From Pseudomonas sp. NC02 (lineage in GTDB: Bacteria > Pseudomonadota > Gammaproteobacteria > Pseudomonadales > Pseudomonadaceae), in assembly GCF_002874965.1 (NCBI RefSeq), contig NZ_CP025624.1, forward strand, positions 5,580,001 through 5,644,000: a DNA stretch of 64,000 nucleotides. Direction: 5' to 3'. Positions 9,245 to 19,843 of the stretch are shown in pieces. Both the position numbers and the translations under genes were made by a program. The first letter of the stretch is position 1, and every line of letters starts with the position of its first letter. Below the pieces are notes generated by a model that saw only the letters and a list, made by a program, of their open reading frames with translations, had not been told where the DNA came from and made no database searches.

Positions 9245-9285
9245 TTGACAGCCGTCATTCTTGTCTATATTTTTTCGTTTACGAA
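9245..9285 (+). promoter_or_regulatory. glpF promoter with a candidate GlpR operator
   Basis: TTGACA at 9245-9250, a 17-base spacer and TATTTT at 9268-9273 give a sigma70 promoter. Immediately downstream the perfect inverted repeat TTCG-TTTA-CGAA (9274-9285) would cover the transcription start. The same half-sites recur before glpD (TTCGCAAATGAA), so this is a candidate site for the DeoR-type repressor GlpR. The 360-base gap from 9055 holds nothing else I recognise. Confidence 0.55.
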
Positions 9286-9414
9286 TACTGTAGGAATGCA
9301 CCTACGGATTCACAGCAGTAAGCCGCGAACAGGATGGGGATCCTCGCCAAGGTGAAAATCGCCGATTGCCCGTTGCGGCAAAACGCCAGACAACAACAAA
9401 AACAGAGGTTTTCC

Positions 9415-10269
9415 ATGACAACTGCTCTTCAACAGCCTTCACTTTCAAGTCAATGCATGGCCGAATTCCTGGGCACTGCGTTGCTGATCTTCTTCGGTAC
9501 CGGATGTGTTGCTGCGCTCAAGGTCGCGGGTGCCAGCTTTGGGTTGTGGGAAATCAGTATCATCTGGGGGATCGGCGTCAGCATGGCGATCTACCTGAGC
9601 GCCGGTATTTCCGGGGCTCACCTCAATCCGGCGGTCAGTATCGCGCTGTGCATCTTTGCCGATTTCGACAAGCGCAAACTGCCGTTCTACATCATCGCCC
9701 AGGTCGCCGGGGCCTTCTGTTCGGCCGCGTTGGTTTACACGCTCTACAGCAACCTGTTTTTCGATTACGAACAAACCCACCACATGATTCGCGGCACCCA
9801 GGCTAGCCTGGAATTGGCGTCGGTGTTCTCCACCTACCCGCATCCGCTGCTGGGCACGGCCCAGGCGTTCCTGGTGGAAATGGTCATCACCGCGATCCTG
9901 ATGGGCGTGATCATGGCCCTGACCGATGACAACAACGGCCTGCCCCGCGGCCCGTTGGCGCCGCTGCTGATTGGTTTGCTGATTGCCGTGATCGGCAGTG
10001 CCATGGGCCCGCTGACCGGCTTTGCGATGAACCCGGCCCGTGACTTCGGCCCCAAGCTGATGACCTTTTTCGCCGGTTGGGGTGAAATGGCTTTCACTGG
10101 CGGGCGCGACATTCCTTACTTCCTGATTCCGATCTTTGCGCCGATTGTCGGCGCCTGCCTCGGTGCTGCCGCCTATCGCGGGCTGATTGCCCGTCACCTG
10201 CCCAGCGCCGCACCTGCTACAACTGATGCAACCGAAGCAGCTGCCACCGCCAAAACCCGTACTTCCTGA
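9415..10269 (+). CDS. glpF: Glycerol uptake facilitator (aquaglyceroporin)
   Basis: An MIP-family channel for passive glycerol entry across the inner membrane, 284 residues with six predicted helices. Both NPA half-helix motifs are present: HLNPAVS near residue 73 and AMNPARD near 210; the aspartate after the second NPA favours a glyceroporin over a water channel. It starts at 9415 (MTTALQQ) behind AGAGG; a longer frame from 9334 lacks family similarity. The alanine/threonine-rich C-terminal tail is variable. First gene of glpF-glpK. Confidence 0.95.
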   Translation: MTTALQQPSLSSQCMAEFLGTALLIFFGTGCVAALKVAGASFGLWEISIIWGIGVSMAIYLSAGISGAHLNPAVSIALCIFADFDKRKLPFYIIAQVAGAFCSAALVYTLYSNLFFDYEQTHHMIRGTQASLELASVFSTYPHPLLGTAQAFLVEMVITAILMGVIMALTDDNNGLPRGPLAPLLIGLLIAVIGSAMGPLTGFAMNPARDFGPKLMTFFAGWGEMAFTGGRDIPYFLIPIFAPIVGACLGAAAYRGLIARHLPSAAPATTDATEAAATAKTRTS

Positions 10270-10275
10270 TGCGAT

Positions 10276-10310
10276 AGCCTGGACCGTACTGCCCTTTTGC
10301 GGCCCAGGCT
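10276..10310 (+). other. Hairpin between glpF and glpK
   Basis: AGCCTGG/CCAGGCT stem with a 21-base loop and no T tract. It may protect the glpF mRNA end or partly attenuate reading into glpK. No function is proven. Confidence 0.35.
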
Positions 10311-10319
10311 GTTTACTGA

Positions 10320-11855
<1,536 letters not shown>

Positions 11856-11949
11856 GCCAAGCGCCGGACGCGCATAGGGTTGTAACTGGCAGGGAGCAGA
11901 TTCCTGCGTCATCATGGGCCACTTTTTACGGCAGCCCAAAGGACGCACC

Positions 11950-12705
11950 ATGAATCTGCCTCCCCGCCAGCAACAAATCCTCGAACTGGTTCGCGAACGC
12001 GGCTATGTGAGTATCGAGGAAATGGCGCAGCTCTTCGTTGTCACCCCGCAAACCATCCGCCGCGATATCAATCAACTGGCGGAAGCCAATCTGTTGCGCC
12101 GCTACCATGGCGGCGCAGCCTATGACTCCAGCGTTGAAAACACCGCGTACGCCATGCGTGCCGACCAGATGCGCGACGAAAAACAGCGCATCGGCGAAGC
12201 CATCGCCGCGCAAATCCCCGATCACGCCTCGCTGTTTATCAACATCGGTACCACCACCGAATCGATCGCGCGTGCGCTGCTTAACCACAGCCACCTGAAA
12301 ATCATCACCAATAACCTCAACGTCGCCATGATGCTGAGTGCCAAAGACGACTTCGACGTACTCCTGACCGGCGGCAACGTGCGCCGGGATGGCGGCGTGG
12401 TAGGCCAGGCCAGCGTCGACTTTATCAACCAGTTCAAGGTCGATTTTGCCCTGGTGGGCATCAGCGGCATCGATGAAGACGGCAGCCTGTTGGACTTCGA
12501 TTACCAGGAAGTACGGGTTTCCCAGGCGATCATTGCCAATGCGCGCAAGGTGATCCTGGCGGCGGACTCCAGCAAATTCGGGCGCAACGCCATGATTCGC
12601 CTGGGACCGATCAGCTTGATCGATTGTTTAGTCACCGATCAGCAGCCGGTCCCGGCACTGGTGCAACTGTTGAATCAGCACAAGATTCGACTGGAAGTGG
12701 TGTAA
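11950..12705 (+). CDS. glpR: Glycerol-3-phosphate regulon repressor, DeoR family
   Basis: A repressor released by glycerol-3-phosphate. The 251-residue protein has an N-terminal DeoR helix-turn-helix ([19 protein letters not shown] to [13 protein letters not shown], residues 5-40) and a DeoRC sugar-phosphate domain with [10 protein letters not shown] near 98 and [14 protein letters not shown] near 140. The start is the ATG at 11950 (MNLPPRQQ); the frame opens earlier at 11914 without family similarity. It sits between glpK and glpD and probably controls both flanking units through the TTCG-N4-CGAA-like sites. Confidence 0.94.
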   Translation: MNLPPRQQQILELVRERGYVSIEEMAQLFVVTPQTIRRDINQLAEANLLRRYHGGAAYDSSVENTAYAMRADQMRDEKQRIGEAIAAQIPDHASLFINIGTTTESIARALLNHSHLKIITNNLNVAMMLSAKDDFDVLLTGGNVRRDGGVVGQASVDFINQFKVDFALVGISGIDEDGSLLDFDYQEVRVSQAIIANARKVILAADSSKFGRNAMIRLGPISLIDCLVTDQQPVPALVQLLNQHKIRLEVV

Positions 12706-12712
12706 GCCTATA

Positions 12713-12733
12713 CAGGGGGTGTCCTGCCCCCTG
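12713..12733 (+). other. Hairpin after glpR
   Basis: CAGGGGG/CCCCCTG stem with a seven-base loop just past the glpR stop. There is no T run, so it is an imperfect terminator or mRNA-end hairpin. Confidence 0.4.
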
Positions 12734-12820
12734 ATGTTCACAAATTTTCCTTTCTTCGCCCTTCGATCAGTATTTTCAATCGAAGCGGGCTGGCTGTACC
12801 TGCGTTTATAAGCTACCATT

Positions 12821-12843
12821 TTCGCAAATGAACATTTATGTTC
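12821..12843. promoter_or_regulatory. Candidate GlpR operator region upstream of glpD
   Basis: TTCGCAAATGAA (12821-12832) resembles the glpF site TTCGTTTACGAA with one change. It overlaps GAACATTTATGTTC (12830-12843), an inverted repeat with six-base arms. Both lie 36-58 bases before the glpD start. Assignment to GlpR is inferred from position. Confidence 0.45.
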
Positions 12844-12878
12844 GAATTCCAATACGAAAAAGATTGCGAGGCCAGCCG

Positions 12879-14417
12879 ATGAACCCTTCTACCTTGCCTG
12901 CCCCACCGCTTGCCGAAGTCTATGACGTCGCCGTTATCGGTGGCGGGATCAATGGCGTCGGGATTGCAGCAGACGCAGCCGGTCGCGGTTTGTCGGTATT
13001 CCTTTGCGAAAAGGACGACCTGGCCAGCCACACTTCCTCCGCGAGCAGCAAGCTGATCCACGGTGGCCTGCGTTACCTGGAGCATTACGAATTCCGCCTG
13101 GTGCGCGAAGCCCTGGCTGAACGTGAGGTGCTGTTGGCCAAGGCCCCGCACATCGTCAAGCAGATGCGCTTTGTATTGCCTCACCGCCCGCACCTGCGTC
13201 CGGCATGGATGATTCGCGCCGGCCTGTTCCTGTATGACCATCTGGGCAAGCGGGAAAAACTCGAAGGCTCCAAGAGCCTCAAGTTCGGCCCCGACAGCCC
13301 GCTGAAAAGCGAAATCACCAAAGGCTTCGAATACTCCGATTGCTGGGTCGACGACGCCCGCCTTGTAGTACTCAACGCCATGGCTGCGCGGGAAAAGGGT
13401 GCGCACATCCACACCCAGACCCGTTGCGTCAGCGCACACCGCAGCAAAGGCCTGTGGGAAATGAACATGGAACGTGCCGACGGCAGCCTGTTCTCGATCC
13501 GCGCCCGAGCGCTGGTGAACGCTGCCGGCCCGTGGGTGGCCAAGTTCATCAAGGATGACTTGAAGCTGGATTCGCCCTACGGCATCCGTCTGATCCAGGG
13601 CAGCCACCTGATCGTACCGAAGCTGTATGAAGGCGCCCACGCGCACATCCTGCAGAACGAAGACCAGCGTATCGTCTTCACCATTCCGTACCTGAATCAC
13701 CTGACCATCATCGGCACCACCGACCGCGAATACACCGGCGACCCGGCGAAAGTGGCGATTACCGAAGGTGAAACCGACTACATGCTCAATGTGGTCAACG
13801 CGCACTTCAAGAAGCAGCTGAGCCGCGATGACATCGTGCACACCTATTCCGGCGTGCGCCCGTTGTGCAACGACGAGTCCGACAACCCGTCGGCCGTGAC
13901 CCGCGACTACACCCTGGCGCTGTCCGGCACCTCGGGCGAGGCGCCGTTGCTGTCGGTGTTCGGCGGCAAGCTGACCACCTACCGCAAGCTGGCCGAATCG
14001 GCGATGGCACAACTGGCGCCTTACTTCACGCAGATGCGCCCAAGCTGGACGGCTACAGCCACCCTGCCCGGCGGCGAAAACATGAGCACGCCAGAAGCCC
14101 TGGCCGATGCAATCCGTAGCAAATACGACTGGGTGCCGAGCGAGATTGCCCGTCGCTGGTCCACCACTTACGGCAGCCGCACCTGGCGCCTGCTGGAAGG
14201 CGTGCAATCGCTGGCGGACATGGGTGACCACCTCGGTGGCGGCCTGTACACCCGCGAAGTCGATTACCTGTGCGCTGAAGAATGGGCCACTCAGCCCCAG
14301 GACATCCTGTGGCGCCGCAGCAAATTGGGCCTGTTCACCACGCCGCAGGAGCAGGAGAACGTGCAGCGTTACCTGTCCAAGGTTGAGCACAACCGCGGCA
14401 AGATCGAAGCGGCCTGA
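12879..14417 (+). CDS. glpD: Aerobic glycerol-3-phosphate dehydrogenase
   Basis: A membrane-associated FAD enzyme that oxidises glycerol-3-phosphate to dihydroxyacetone phosphate and passes electrons to ubiquinone. The 512-residue protein shows the FAD dinucleotide motif VIGGGINGVGIAADAAGRG near residue 20, SSKLIHGGLRYLE near 55, GTTDREYTGDP near 278 and the VFGGKLTTYRKLAE segment near 363. The start is the ATG at 12879 (MNPSTLP) with GCGAGG upstream; 17 extra in-frame codons from 12828 would run through the candidate operator and are rejected. A strong terminator follows. Confidence 0.96.
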   Translation: MNPSTLPAPPLAEVYDVAVIGGGINGVGIAADAAGRGLSVFLCEKDDLASHTSSASSKLIHGGLRYLEHYEFRLVREALAEREVLLAKAPHIVKQMRFVLPHRPHLRPAWMIRAGLFLYDHLGKREKLEGSKSLKFGPDSPLKSEITKGFEYSDCWVDDARLVVLNAMAAREKGAHIHTQTRCVSAHRSKGLWEMNMERADGSLFSIRARALVNAAGPWVAKFIKDDLKLDSPYGIRLIQGSHLIVPKLYEGAHAHILQNEDQRIVFTIPYLNHLTIIGTTDREYTGDPAKVAITEGETDYMLNVVNAHFKKQLSRDDIVHTYSGVRPLCNDESDNPSAVTRDYTLALSGTSGEAPLLSVFGGKLTTYRKLAESAMAQLAPYFTQMRPSWTATATLPGGENMSTPEALADAIRSKYDWVPSEIARRWSTTYGSRTWRLLEGVQSLADMGDHLGGGLYTREVDYLCAEEWATQPQDILWRRSKLGLFTTPQEQENVQRYLSKVEHNRGKIEAA

Positions 14418-14430
14418 TCAGCCCGACGTA

Positions 14431-14466
14431 AAAAAGCCCCTGCACCGAAAGGTCCAGGGGCTTTTT
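14431..14466. terminator. Terminator shared by glpD and the Sel1-repeat gene
   Basis: GCCCCTG/CAGGGGC stem with an A run before and a T run after. The T run abuts the stop codon of the minus-strand Sel1 gene, so it serves both strands. Confidence 0.88.
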
Positions 14467-15188
14467 CATGCCTGCAGATGACGCTGATAGCGCAGGCCCA
14501 TTTCACGAATCCCGCTGAAGGCTGAGCCCAGCAACACGGGATAAGCCGCCTGCAAAAAGCCTGGCGTGGCCGTCGCGAGGGCCCGCTCCAACCATAGGCA
14601 GGCCTGCACTTCGTCGCCGTCGTGAGCCAGCTCCGCAGCATGGTTGTATTGCCCGCGGAAATCCCCGGCCTCGGCTGAGCGCTGATACCACTGGCGCGCC
14701 AGTTGAACATCCTTGGGCACCACCACGCCTTCATGGTGGAACCGACCCAACAGGTTCATCGACTTGGCGTGCCCCTTGGCCGCAGCCTGGCGGAAGAGTT
14801 CATATGCCGCGACAAGGTCACGCTCCACACCACGGCCACGCGTCAGCAACTGGCCGTAGTTATACAAACCCCAATCCAGCCCCAGATCGGCGGCCTTGCG
14901 GTAATGCCGCGCACTGTCTTCCAAGTCGACCTCGCAGCCCCACCCATTCTCCAGGCAGCGCCCGATCATGTTGATCGCCATGGGGTGACGCTGCCGCGCA
15001 GCGATGCGAAACCAGCTCAACCCCAGCGCCTCATCCTTCTGCACGCCACGACCGTCGAGCAGCAGCTGGGCCAGGGTCGCCTGTGCGTCGGCATCTCCCA
15101 GCTGTGCCGCATGCATCACCCAGCGCACATAGGCACGCGGGTTATCACCGATATCCGAGGGCTCGCTGCCTGGCTGTGCGCTCTGCAT
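14466..15188 (-). CDS. Sel1-like repeat protein
   Basis: A 240-residue protein built of Sel1/TPR-like alpha repeats from about residue 20 to 200: repeated blocks of the form A-x2-LG-x-(L/Y)-x3-G-x-GV-x2-D-x2-A-x2-(W/Y)-(F/Y)-x2-A-A. Such proteins act as scaffolds. No signal peptide is evident. It is divergent from the TonB receptor at 15314. From memory, a Sel1 gene also neighbours piuA in P. aeruginosa, there with the dioxygenase gene piuC, which is absent here. The function is unknown; an iron-uptake link is only suggested by position. Confidence 0.8.
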   Translation of the reverse strand: MQSAQPGSEPSDIGDNPRAYVRWVMHAAQLGDADAQATLAQLLLDGRGVQKDEALGLSWFRIAARQRHPMAINMIGRCLENGWGCEVDLEDSARHYRKAADLGLDWGLYNYGQLLTRGRGVERDLVAAYELFRQAAAKGHAKSMNLLGRFHHEGVVVPKDVQLARQWYQRSAEAGDFRGQYNHAAELAHDGDEVQACLWLERALATATPGFLQAAYPVLLGSAFSGIREMGLRYQRHLQA

Positions 15189-15258
15189 TCCTGCCCCGAG
15201 TAGCGATCAAGGACCGCAAAAAGTTTCATGATTTATTTGGTTACAAAGTATTACATTT

Positions 15259-15275
15259 GAGATCGCTTATCAATT
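15259..15275 (+). promoter_or_regulatory. Possible Fur box upstream of the TonB receptor
   Basis: GAGATCGCTTATCAATT matches about 12 of 17 positions of the Pseudomonas-type Fur sequence GAGAATCATTATCATT, 39 bases before the receptor start. Siderophore receptors are usually Fur-controlled. The match is imperfect. Confidence 0.42.
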
Positions 15276-15313
15276 ACGATCGCATCTCACTAACACTAAC
15301 AAGAGATTACTCA

Positions 15314-17638
15314 ATGGCTACCGGCATCAGTTCTGCCCCCCTCTCATCGCGGCATTTGCTCGCGTCGGCAGTGGGCCTGGCAGTGGCTGCGCAAGGAGGA
15401 TTCAGTTACGCGGCGGAGCCCGCACCAGAAGACAACACAGGGGTCATCCAACTCGGCGCGACCAGCATCGAAGGCCAGGCCCCGAGCCAGAGCGTCTACA
15501 ACCCTGTGGCGCCTTCTTCCCCCAAGTACACCGAGGCCCTGCGCGACACGCCGCAGACCATCACGGTGGTACCCAAGGAAGTCATTCATGACCAGAACCT
15601 GCTGACCCTGCGCGACGTGCTCAGCACCGTGCCGGGGATCACCTTCGGGGCCGGCGAAGGTGGCAGCGGGTATGGCGACAGCATCAACCTGCGCGGCTTC
15701 TCCGCCAGCGGCGACATCTACGTGGACGGCGTGCGCGACAGCGCGCAGTACAGCCGCACCGACCCGTTCAACCTGGAGCAGGTCGAAGTCGTCAGCGGCG
15801 CAAGTTCGGTGTATTCCGGCTCCGGCGCGGTCGGTGGCACCATCAACCTGGTGAGCAAACAGCCGGAATTACGCGACAAAACCACCATCAGTGCGGGCAT
15901 CGGCACCGATAACTACAAGCGCACCACCCTGGACACCAACCAGACGCTCAACGACACCACCGCGTTCCGCCTGAACCTGATGGCCCATGGTAACGACGTG
16001 CCTGGCCGCGATTATGAAGATTACGAACGCTGGGGCATCGCGCCCTCCATCGCGTTTGGCCTGGGAACGCCGACACGTGTCACCGTCAGTTATGAGCACC
16101 AGAAAGACGACAACACACCGCAATACGGTATCCCGATCTACAACGGCAAGCCCATGCCGGGCGTGGGTTGGAGTGACTACTACGGCTACCACAACATCAA
16201 TGACCAGCAAATCACATCGGACTCGTTCAGCCTGAAGCTCGAACACGACTTCAACGACGCCGTCTCGGTGCGCAACTTCACCCGCGTCGAGCGGGTGCGC
16301 CAGGACCTGCGCGCCTCAGGCCCCGAAGGTGCATTGACCGGCTGTCTGGCCAGCGGCACCCAGATCACCGGCGCCCCTTGCGCCGCAGGCCTGCAGCCGG
16401 GCTACTTCCAGCCAAGCGGCGGCTCACTGGGTAACGAGCGCAACACCCAGAACAAGATGTTCACCAACCAGACCGACGTCACCAGCCACTTCAGCACCGG
16501 GTTCATCGACCACACGCTGGTGACCGGCATCGCCATCAGCCGCGAGGAATACGAGGCGGATACCGGTAAATGGCTGACCAACGCCAACGGCAGCACCATC
16601 GTCCCACCACCGGTCAGCTACAGCGATCCGAACTCCGAATGGTCCGGCCCCGTCAACTTCACCCGGGCCGCCCACATTGACGGCGCGCTGAACAACCGCG
16701 CCGCCTATGCCTTCGACACGCTCAAGCTCAACCCACAGTGGGAAATCAACGGCGGCCTGCGTTACGAGCACAACGCCGGCAGCTCGGTGACCAATGCCTA
16801 TTCCAGCACTGGCGTGGAAACGCCCGGCACTCGCTACGGCCAGGCGGATGACCTGACCTCCTACCGCCTGGCGCTGGTCTACAAACCGGTGGAAAACGGC
16901 AGCTTCTATATCGCCTACGGCAACAGCAAGACGCCGTCCCAGGCCAGCGTCAATGGGGGTTGCTACACCCCGGCCAAAAGCTCAAGCATCGCCACCAACA
17001 ACTGCGATGTTTCCCCGGAAACCGCCGTCAGCTATGAGATCGGCACCAAATGGGACCTGCTCGACAATGCCCTCTCGCTGACGGGCGCGATCTTCCGCAA
17101 TGACCGCACCAACTATAAAGTCGCCGACAATGACCCGAGCAACCTGAGCGGCACCCAGACCCTCGACGGCAAGGCACGTGCAGACGGTGTGGCGCTGGGC
17201 CTGAGCGGCCAACTTACTGACCACTGGAAAGTCTTCGCCAACTACACCTACCTGAACACTCGTGTGCTGCGCAGCGCCAGCGATTACACCCTGGCGACCA
17301 CCGGCATCGACGTGCAGAAAGGCGAGCCGCTGACCTTCACCCCCAAACATGCAGCCAGCATCTGGACGGTGTACGACCTGCCCTACGACTTCCAGGTGGG
17401 CTACGGCATCACGGCGCAAACCAAGCAGTACCTGGTCAGCGCCGCCAACTCGCCGACTTCCCCCGGCTATGCGGTGCAGCGTGCGATGCTCGGTTACAAG
17501 GTCAACAAACAGTTGAACCTGCAGCTGAACATCAACAACCTGTTCGACAAGGAGTACCTCACCCGTATCCGCAACAACGGTTGGGCAGTGCCCGGCGATG
17601 GCCGCGCGGCAGTGGTGTCGGCCGACTATACGTTCTGA
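15314..17638 (+). CDS. TonB-dependent catecholate siderophore receptor, PiuA/Fiu-like
   Basis: An outer-membrane ferric-siderophore receptor of 774 residues. It has a signal peptide (about residues 1-35, AVGLAVAAQGGFSYAA), then a TonB-dependent plug domain (RDTPQTITVVPKEVI, LRDVLSTVPGITFGAGEGG, ... INLRGFSASGDIYVDGVRD, VEVVSGASSVYSGSGAVGGTINLVSK, residues 75-195), then a 22-strand barrel ending in NLFDKEYLTR and a C-terminal aromatic residue (YTF). The plug wording and length resemble PiuA/Fiu catecholate receptors. The start at 15314 (MATGISS) is chosen because the longer frame overlaps the divergent Sel1 gene. Confidence 0.9.
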   Translation: MATGISSAPLSSRHLLASAVGLAVAAQGGFSYAAEPAPEDNTGVIQLGATSIEGQAPSQSVYNPVAPSSPKYTEALRDTPQTITVVPKEVIHDQNLLTLRDVLSTVPGITFGAGEGGSGYGDSINLRGFSASGDIYVDGVRDSAQYSRTDPFNLEQVEVVSGASSVYSGSGAVGGTINLVSKQPELRDKTTISAGIGTDNYKRTTLDTNQTLNDTTAFRLNLMAHGNDVPGRDYEDYERWGIAPSIAFGLGTPTRVTVSYEHQKDDNTPQYGIPIYNGKPMPGVGWSDYYGYHNINDQQITSDSFSLKLEHDFNDAVSVRNFTRVERVRQDLRASGPEGALTGCLASGTQITGAPCAAGLQPGYFQPSGGSLGNERNTQNKMFTNQTDVTSHFSTGFIDHTLVTGIAISREEYEADTGKWLTNANGSTIVPPPVSYSDPNSEWSGPVNFTRAAHIDGALNNRAAYAFDTLKLNPQWEINGGLRYEHNAGSSVTNAYSSTGVETPGTRYGQADDLTSYRLALVYKPVENGSFYIAYGNSKTPSQASVNGGCYTPAKSSSIATNNCDVSPETAVSYEIGTKWDLLDNALSLTGAIFRNDRTNYKVADNDPSNLSGTQTLDGKARADGVALGLSGQLTDHWKVFANYTYLNTRVLRSASDYTLATTGIDVQKGEPLTFTPKHAASIWTVYDLPYDFQVGYGITAQTKQYLVSAANSPTSPGYAVQRAMLGYKVNKQLNLQLNINNLFDKEYLTRIRNNGWAVPGDGRAAVVSADYTF

Positions 17639-17651
17639 CAGAGCCACACCC

Positions 17652-17685
17652 AAAAGCCCCGGGAGCCACACTCCCGGGGCTTTTT
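17652..17685 (+). terminator. Terminator of the TonB receptor gene
   Basis: AAAAGCCCCGGGAG/CTCCCGGGGCTTTTT stem-loop with a T run, 14 bases after the stop. Confidence 0.9.
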
Positions 17686-17712
17686 CATGGGCGATACAGG
17701 CCCACGCCGCCA

Positions 17713-17757
17713 TTCGGTTTTCCGAACGCCATAGCTCAACCTATTCGGTTTGCCGGA
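17713..17757. promoter_or_regulatory. Two AauR boxes upstream of gltI
   Basis: TTCGGTTTTCCGAA (17713-17726) is an exact match to the inverted repeat TTCGG-N4-CCGAA described for AauR in P. putida. TTCGGTTTGCCGGA (17744-17757) is a second copy with one changed base. They lie about 77 and 108 bases upstream of the sigma54 -24 element, typical enhancer spacing, and are 31 bases apart, three helical turns. The AauR gene is encoded at 23211. Confidence 0.82.
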
Positions 17758-17833
17758 CCAAAACAGGAGAAAAAACCCGTAACACAAAGTTAATCTCTAT
17801 ATAAATCATATGGTTAACCTTTTATTTCTGGTC

Positions 17834-17849
17834 TGGCACGACTCATGCT
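17834..17849 (+). promoter_or_regulatory. Sigma54 promoter of gltI
   Basis: TGGCACG-ACTC-ATGCT matches the -24/-12 consensus TGGCACG-N4-TTGCW at all but one position, with the invariant GG and GC ten bases apart. Paired with the upstream AauR boxes it predicts sigma54/AauR-dependent expression of the glt operon. The rest of the 336-base gap holds no gene. Confidence 0.82.
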
Positions 17850-17974
17850 CTACACTCGTAGGCGATTGCCTGAGGCGCCTCAGGAGCCGTCACAGGCTTT
17901 CGCAGTACTGTTTATATAAAAACGTGGCCGTCCCAACCGGTCTCATAAAAAAAACAAATGTCGAGGAAGTATTG

Positions 17975-18901
17975 ATGCGCATCGTTCCCCATATCCTGGG
18001 CGCAGCTATCGCTGCTGCTCTGATCAGCACTCCAGTTTTCGCCGCCGAACTCACCGGCACACTGAAGAAAATCAACGACTCCGGCACGATCACTCTCGCT
18101 CACCGCGACAGCTCCATTCCGTTTTCCTATATCGCGGATGGTTCGGGCAAACCCGTGGGCTACTCCCACGACATTCAGCTGGCTATCGTTGAAGCCCTGA
18201 AAAAAGACCTGAACAAACCCGACCTGAAGACCAAGTACAACCTGGTCACCTCGCAAACCCGTATCCCGCTGATCCAGAACGGCACCGCGGATATCGAGTG
18301 CGGCTCCACCACCAACAACGCCGAACGCGCCCAGCAGGTTGACTTCACCGTCAATATCTTCGAAATCGGCACCCGCCTGCTGGTCAAGAAAGACAAGGAA
18401 GGCAAGCCGTCCTACAGCGATTTCGCCGACCTGAAAGGCAAGAACGTCGTGACCACCGCCGGCACCACGTCCGAGCGCATCATCAAGGCGATGAACGCCG
18501 ACAAGCAGATGGGCATGAACGTCATCTCCGCCAAGGACCACGGCGAGTCCTTCCAGATGCTGGAAAGCGGCCGCGCCGTTGCCTTCATGATGGACGACGC
18601 GCTGCTGGCCGGTGAAGAAGCCAAGGCCAAGAAGCCGGACGACTGGGTCATCACCGGTACTCCACAGTCCTTCGAAGCCTACGCCTGCATGGTTCGCAAA
18701 GACGACCCAGCCTTCAAGAAGGCCGTGGATGATGCGATCGTCGGCCTGTACAAGTCCGGCGAGATCAACAAGATCTACAGCAAGTGGTTCGAGAGCCCGA
18801 TCCCACCAAAAGGCCTGAACCTCAACTTCCCGATGAGCGACAAGGTCAAGGATCTGATCGCCAACCCAAGCGACAAGCCAGCGCCTGACGTAAAAATCTG
18901 A
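17975..18901 (+). CDS. gltI: Glutamate/aspartate ABC transporter periplasmic binding protein
   Basis: Captures glutamate and aspartate in the periplasm for the GltJKL importer. The 308-residue protein has a signal peptide (MRIVPHILGAAIAAALISTPVFA, cleaved near residue 23) and a type 2 periplasmic-binding fold with HRDSSIPFSY near residue 42, DIECGSTTNN near 109 and GTTSERI near 163. The start at 17975 lies behind GAGGAAG and begins the signal peptide. A hairpin separates it from gltJ, fitting higher expression of the binding protein than of the membrane parts. Confidence 0.95.
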   Translation: MRIVPHILGAAIAAALISTPVFAAELTGTLKKINDSGTITLAHRDSSIPFSYIADGSGKPVGYSHDIQLAIVEALKKDLNKPDLKTKYNLVTSQTRIPLIQNGTADIECGSTTNNAERAQQVDFTVNIFEIGTRLLVKKDKEGKPSYSDFADLKGKNVVTTAGTTSERIIKAMNADKQMGMNVISAKDHGESFQMLESGRAVAFMMDDALLAGEEAKAKKPDDWVITGTPQSFEAYACMVRKDDPAFKKAVDDAIVGLYKSGEINKIYSKWFESPIPPKGLNLNFPMSDKVKDLIANPSDKPAPDVKI

Positions 18902-18920
18902 TACCTGACTAAGCTTATGT

Positions 18921-18946
18921 CCTGAGGGAGCCAACCCTCCCTCAGG
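18921..18946 (+). other. Stable hairpin in the gltI-gltJ gap
   Basis: A perfect ten-base stem CCTGAGGGAG/CTCCCTCAGG with a six-base loop, without a following T run. Such hairpins often stabilise the mRNA of the binding-protein gene and give partial termination. The 195-base gap contains no other feature. Confidence 0.55.
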
Positions 18947-19096
18947 CGTCTGTTGCTACCTGCTGGCTTTAATTTTGGAACACTCGACCTGGCGGTTTTC
19001 GAGCCGATCGCGTGTGCCTGGCGTTCACCGTCGGGCGGGAAAGGATCTTCCCCAAGCGGGTGCTTGTACATCGATCGATCTCGAGGGGAGACCCTA

Positions 19097-19843
19097 ATGA
19101 ATTACAACTGGGACTGGGGCGTGTTCTTCAAGTCCACCGGCGTGGGCAGCGAGACTTATCTCGACTGGTACATCGCCGGCTTGGGCTGGACCATTGCCAT
19201 CGCCGTCGTGGCATGGATTATCGCCTTGCTGCTGGGGTCCATTCTGGGCGTCATGCGCACCGTGCCAAACCGCATCGTATCGGGCATCGCGACCTGCTAC
19301 GTGGAACTGTTTCGCAACGTACCGCTGCTGGTTCAGCTGTTCATCTGGTATTTCCTGATACCCGACCTGCTGCCGCAGAACCTGCAGGACTGGTACAAAC
19401 AAGACCTCAACCCGACCACCTCGGCCTACCTGAGCGTTGTGGTGTGCCTGGGCCTGTTCACCGCCGCCCGTGTGTGCGAACAAGTGCGTACCGGCATCCA
19501 GGCGCTGCCACGGGGCCAGGAATCCGCCGCACGCGCCATGGGCTTCAAGCTGCCGCAGATCTACTGGAACGTGCTGCTGCCCCAGGCCTACCGGATCATC
19601 ATTCCGCCGCTTACCTCGGAATTCCTCAACGTCTTCAAGAACTCCTCCGTGGCGTCCCTGATCGGCTTGATGGAACTGCTGGCGCAAACCAAACAGACCG
19701 CCGAGTTCTCGGCCAACCTGTTCGAGGCCTTCACCCTGGCCACGCTGATCTATTTCACCCTGAACATGAGCCTGATGCTGCTGATGCGCGTGATCGAGAA
19801 GAAAGTCGCCGTGCCCGGCCTGATCTCCGTGGGGGGTAAATAA
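19097..19843 (+). CDS. gltJ: Glutamate/aspartate ABC transporter permease GltJ
   Basis: A HisMQ-type inner-membrane permease, 248 residues, with membrane segments including about 29-50 and 80-95 and the cytoplasmic EAA loop GQESAARAMGFKLPQIYWN (near residue 140) that contacts the ATPase. The start is the ATG at 19097 after GGGGAG; the frame extends upstream without family similarity. Its TAATG stop/start junction with gltK implies coupled translation. Confidence 0.94.
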   Translation: MNYNWDWGVFFKSTGVGSETYLDWYIAGLGWTIAIAVVAWIIALLLGSILGVMRTVPNRIVSGIATCYVELFRNVPLLVQLFIWYFLIPDLLPQNLQDWYKQDLNPTTSAYLSVVVCLGLFTAARVCEQVRTGIQALPRGQESAARAMGFKLPQIYWNVLLPQAYRIIIPPLTSEFLNVFKNSSVASLIGLMELLAQTKQTAEFSANLFEAFTLATLIYFTLNMSLMLLMRVIEKKVAVPGLISVGGK

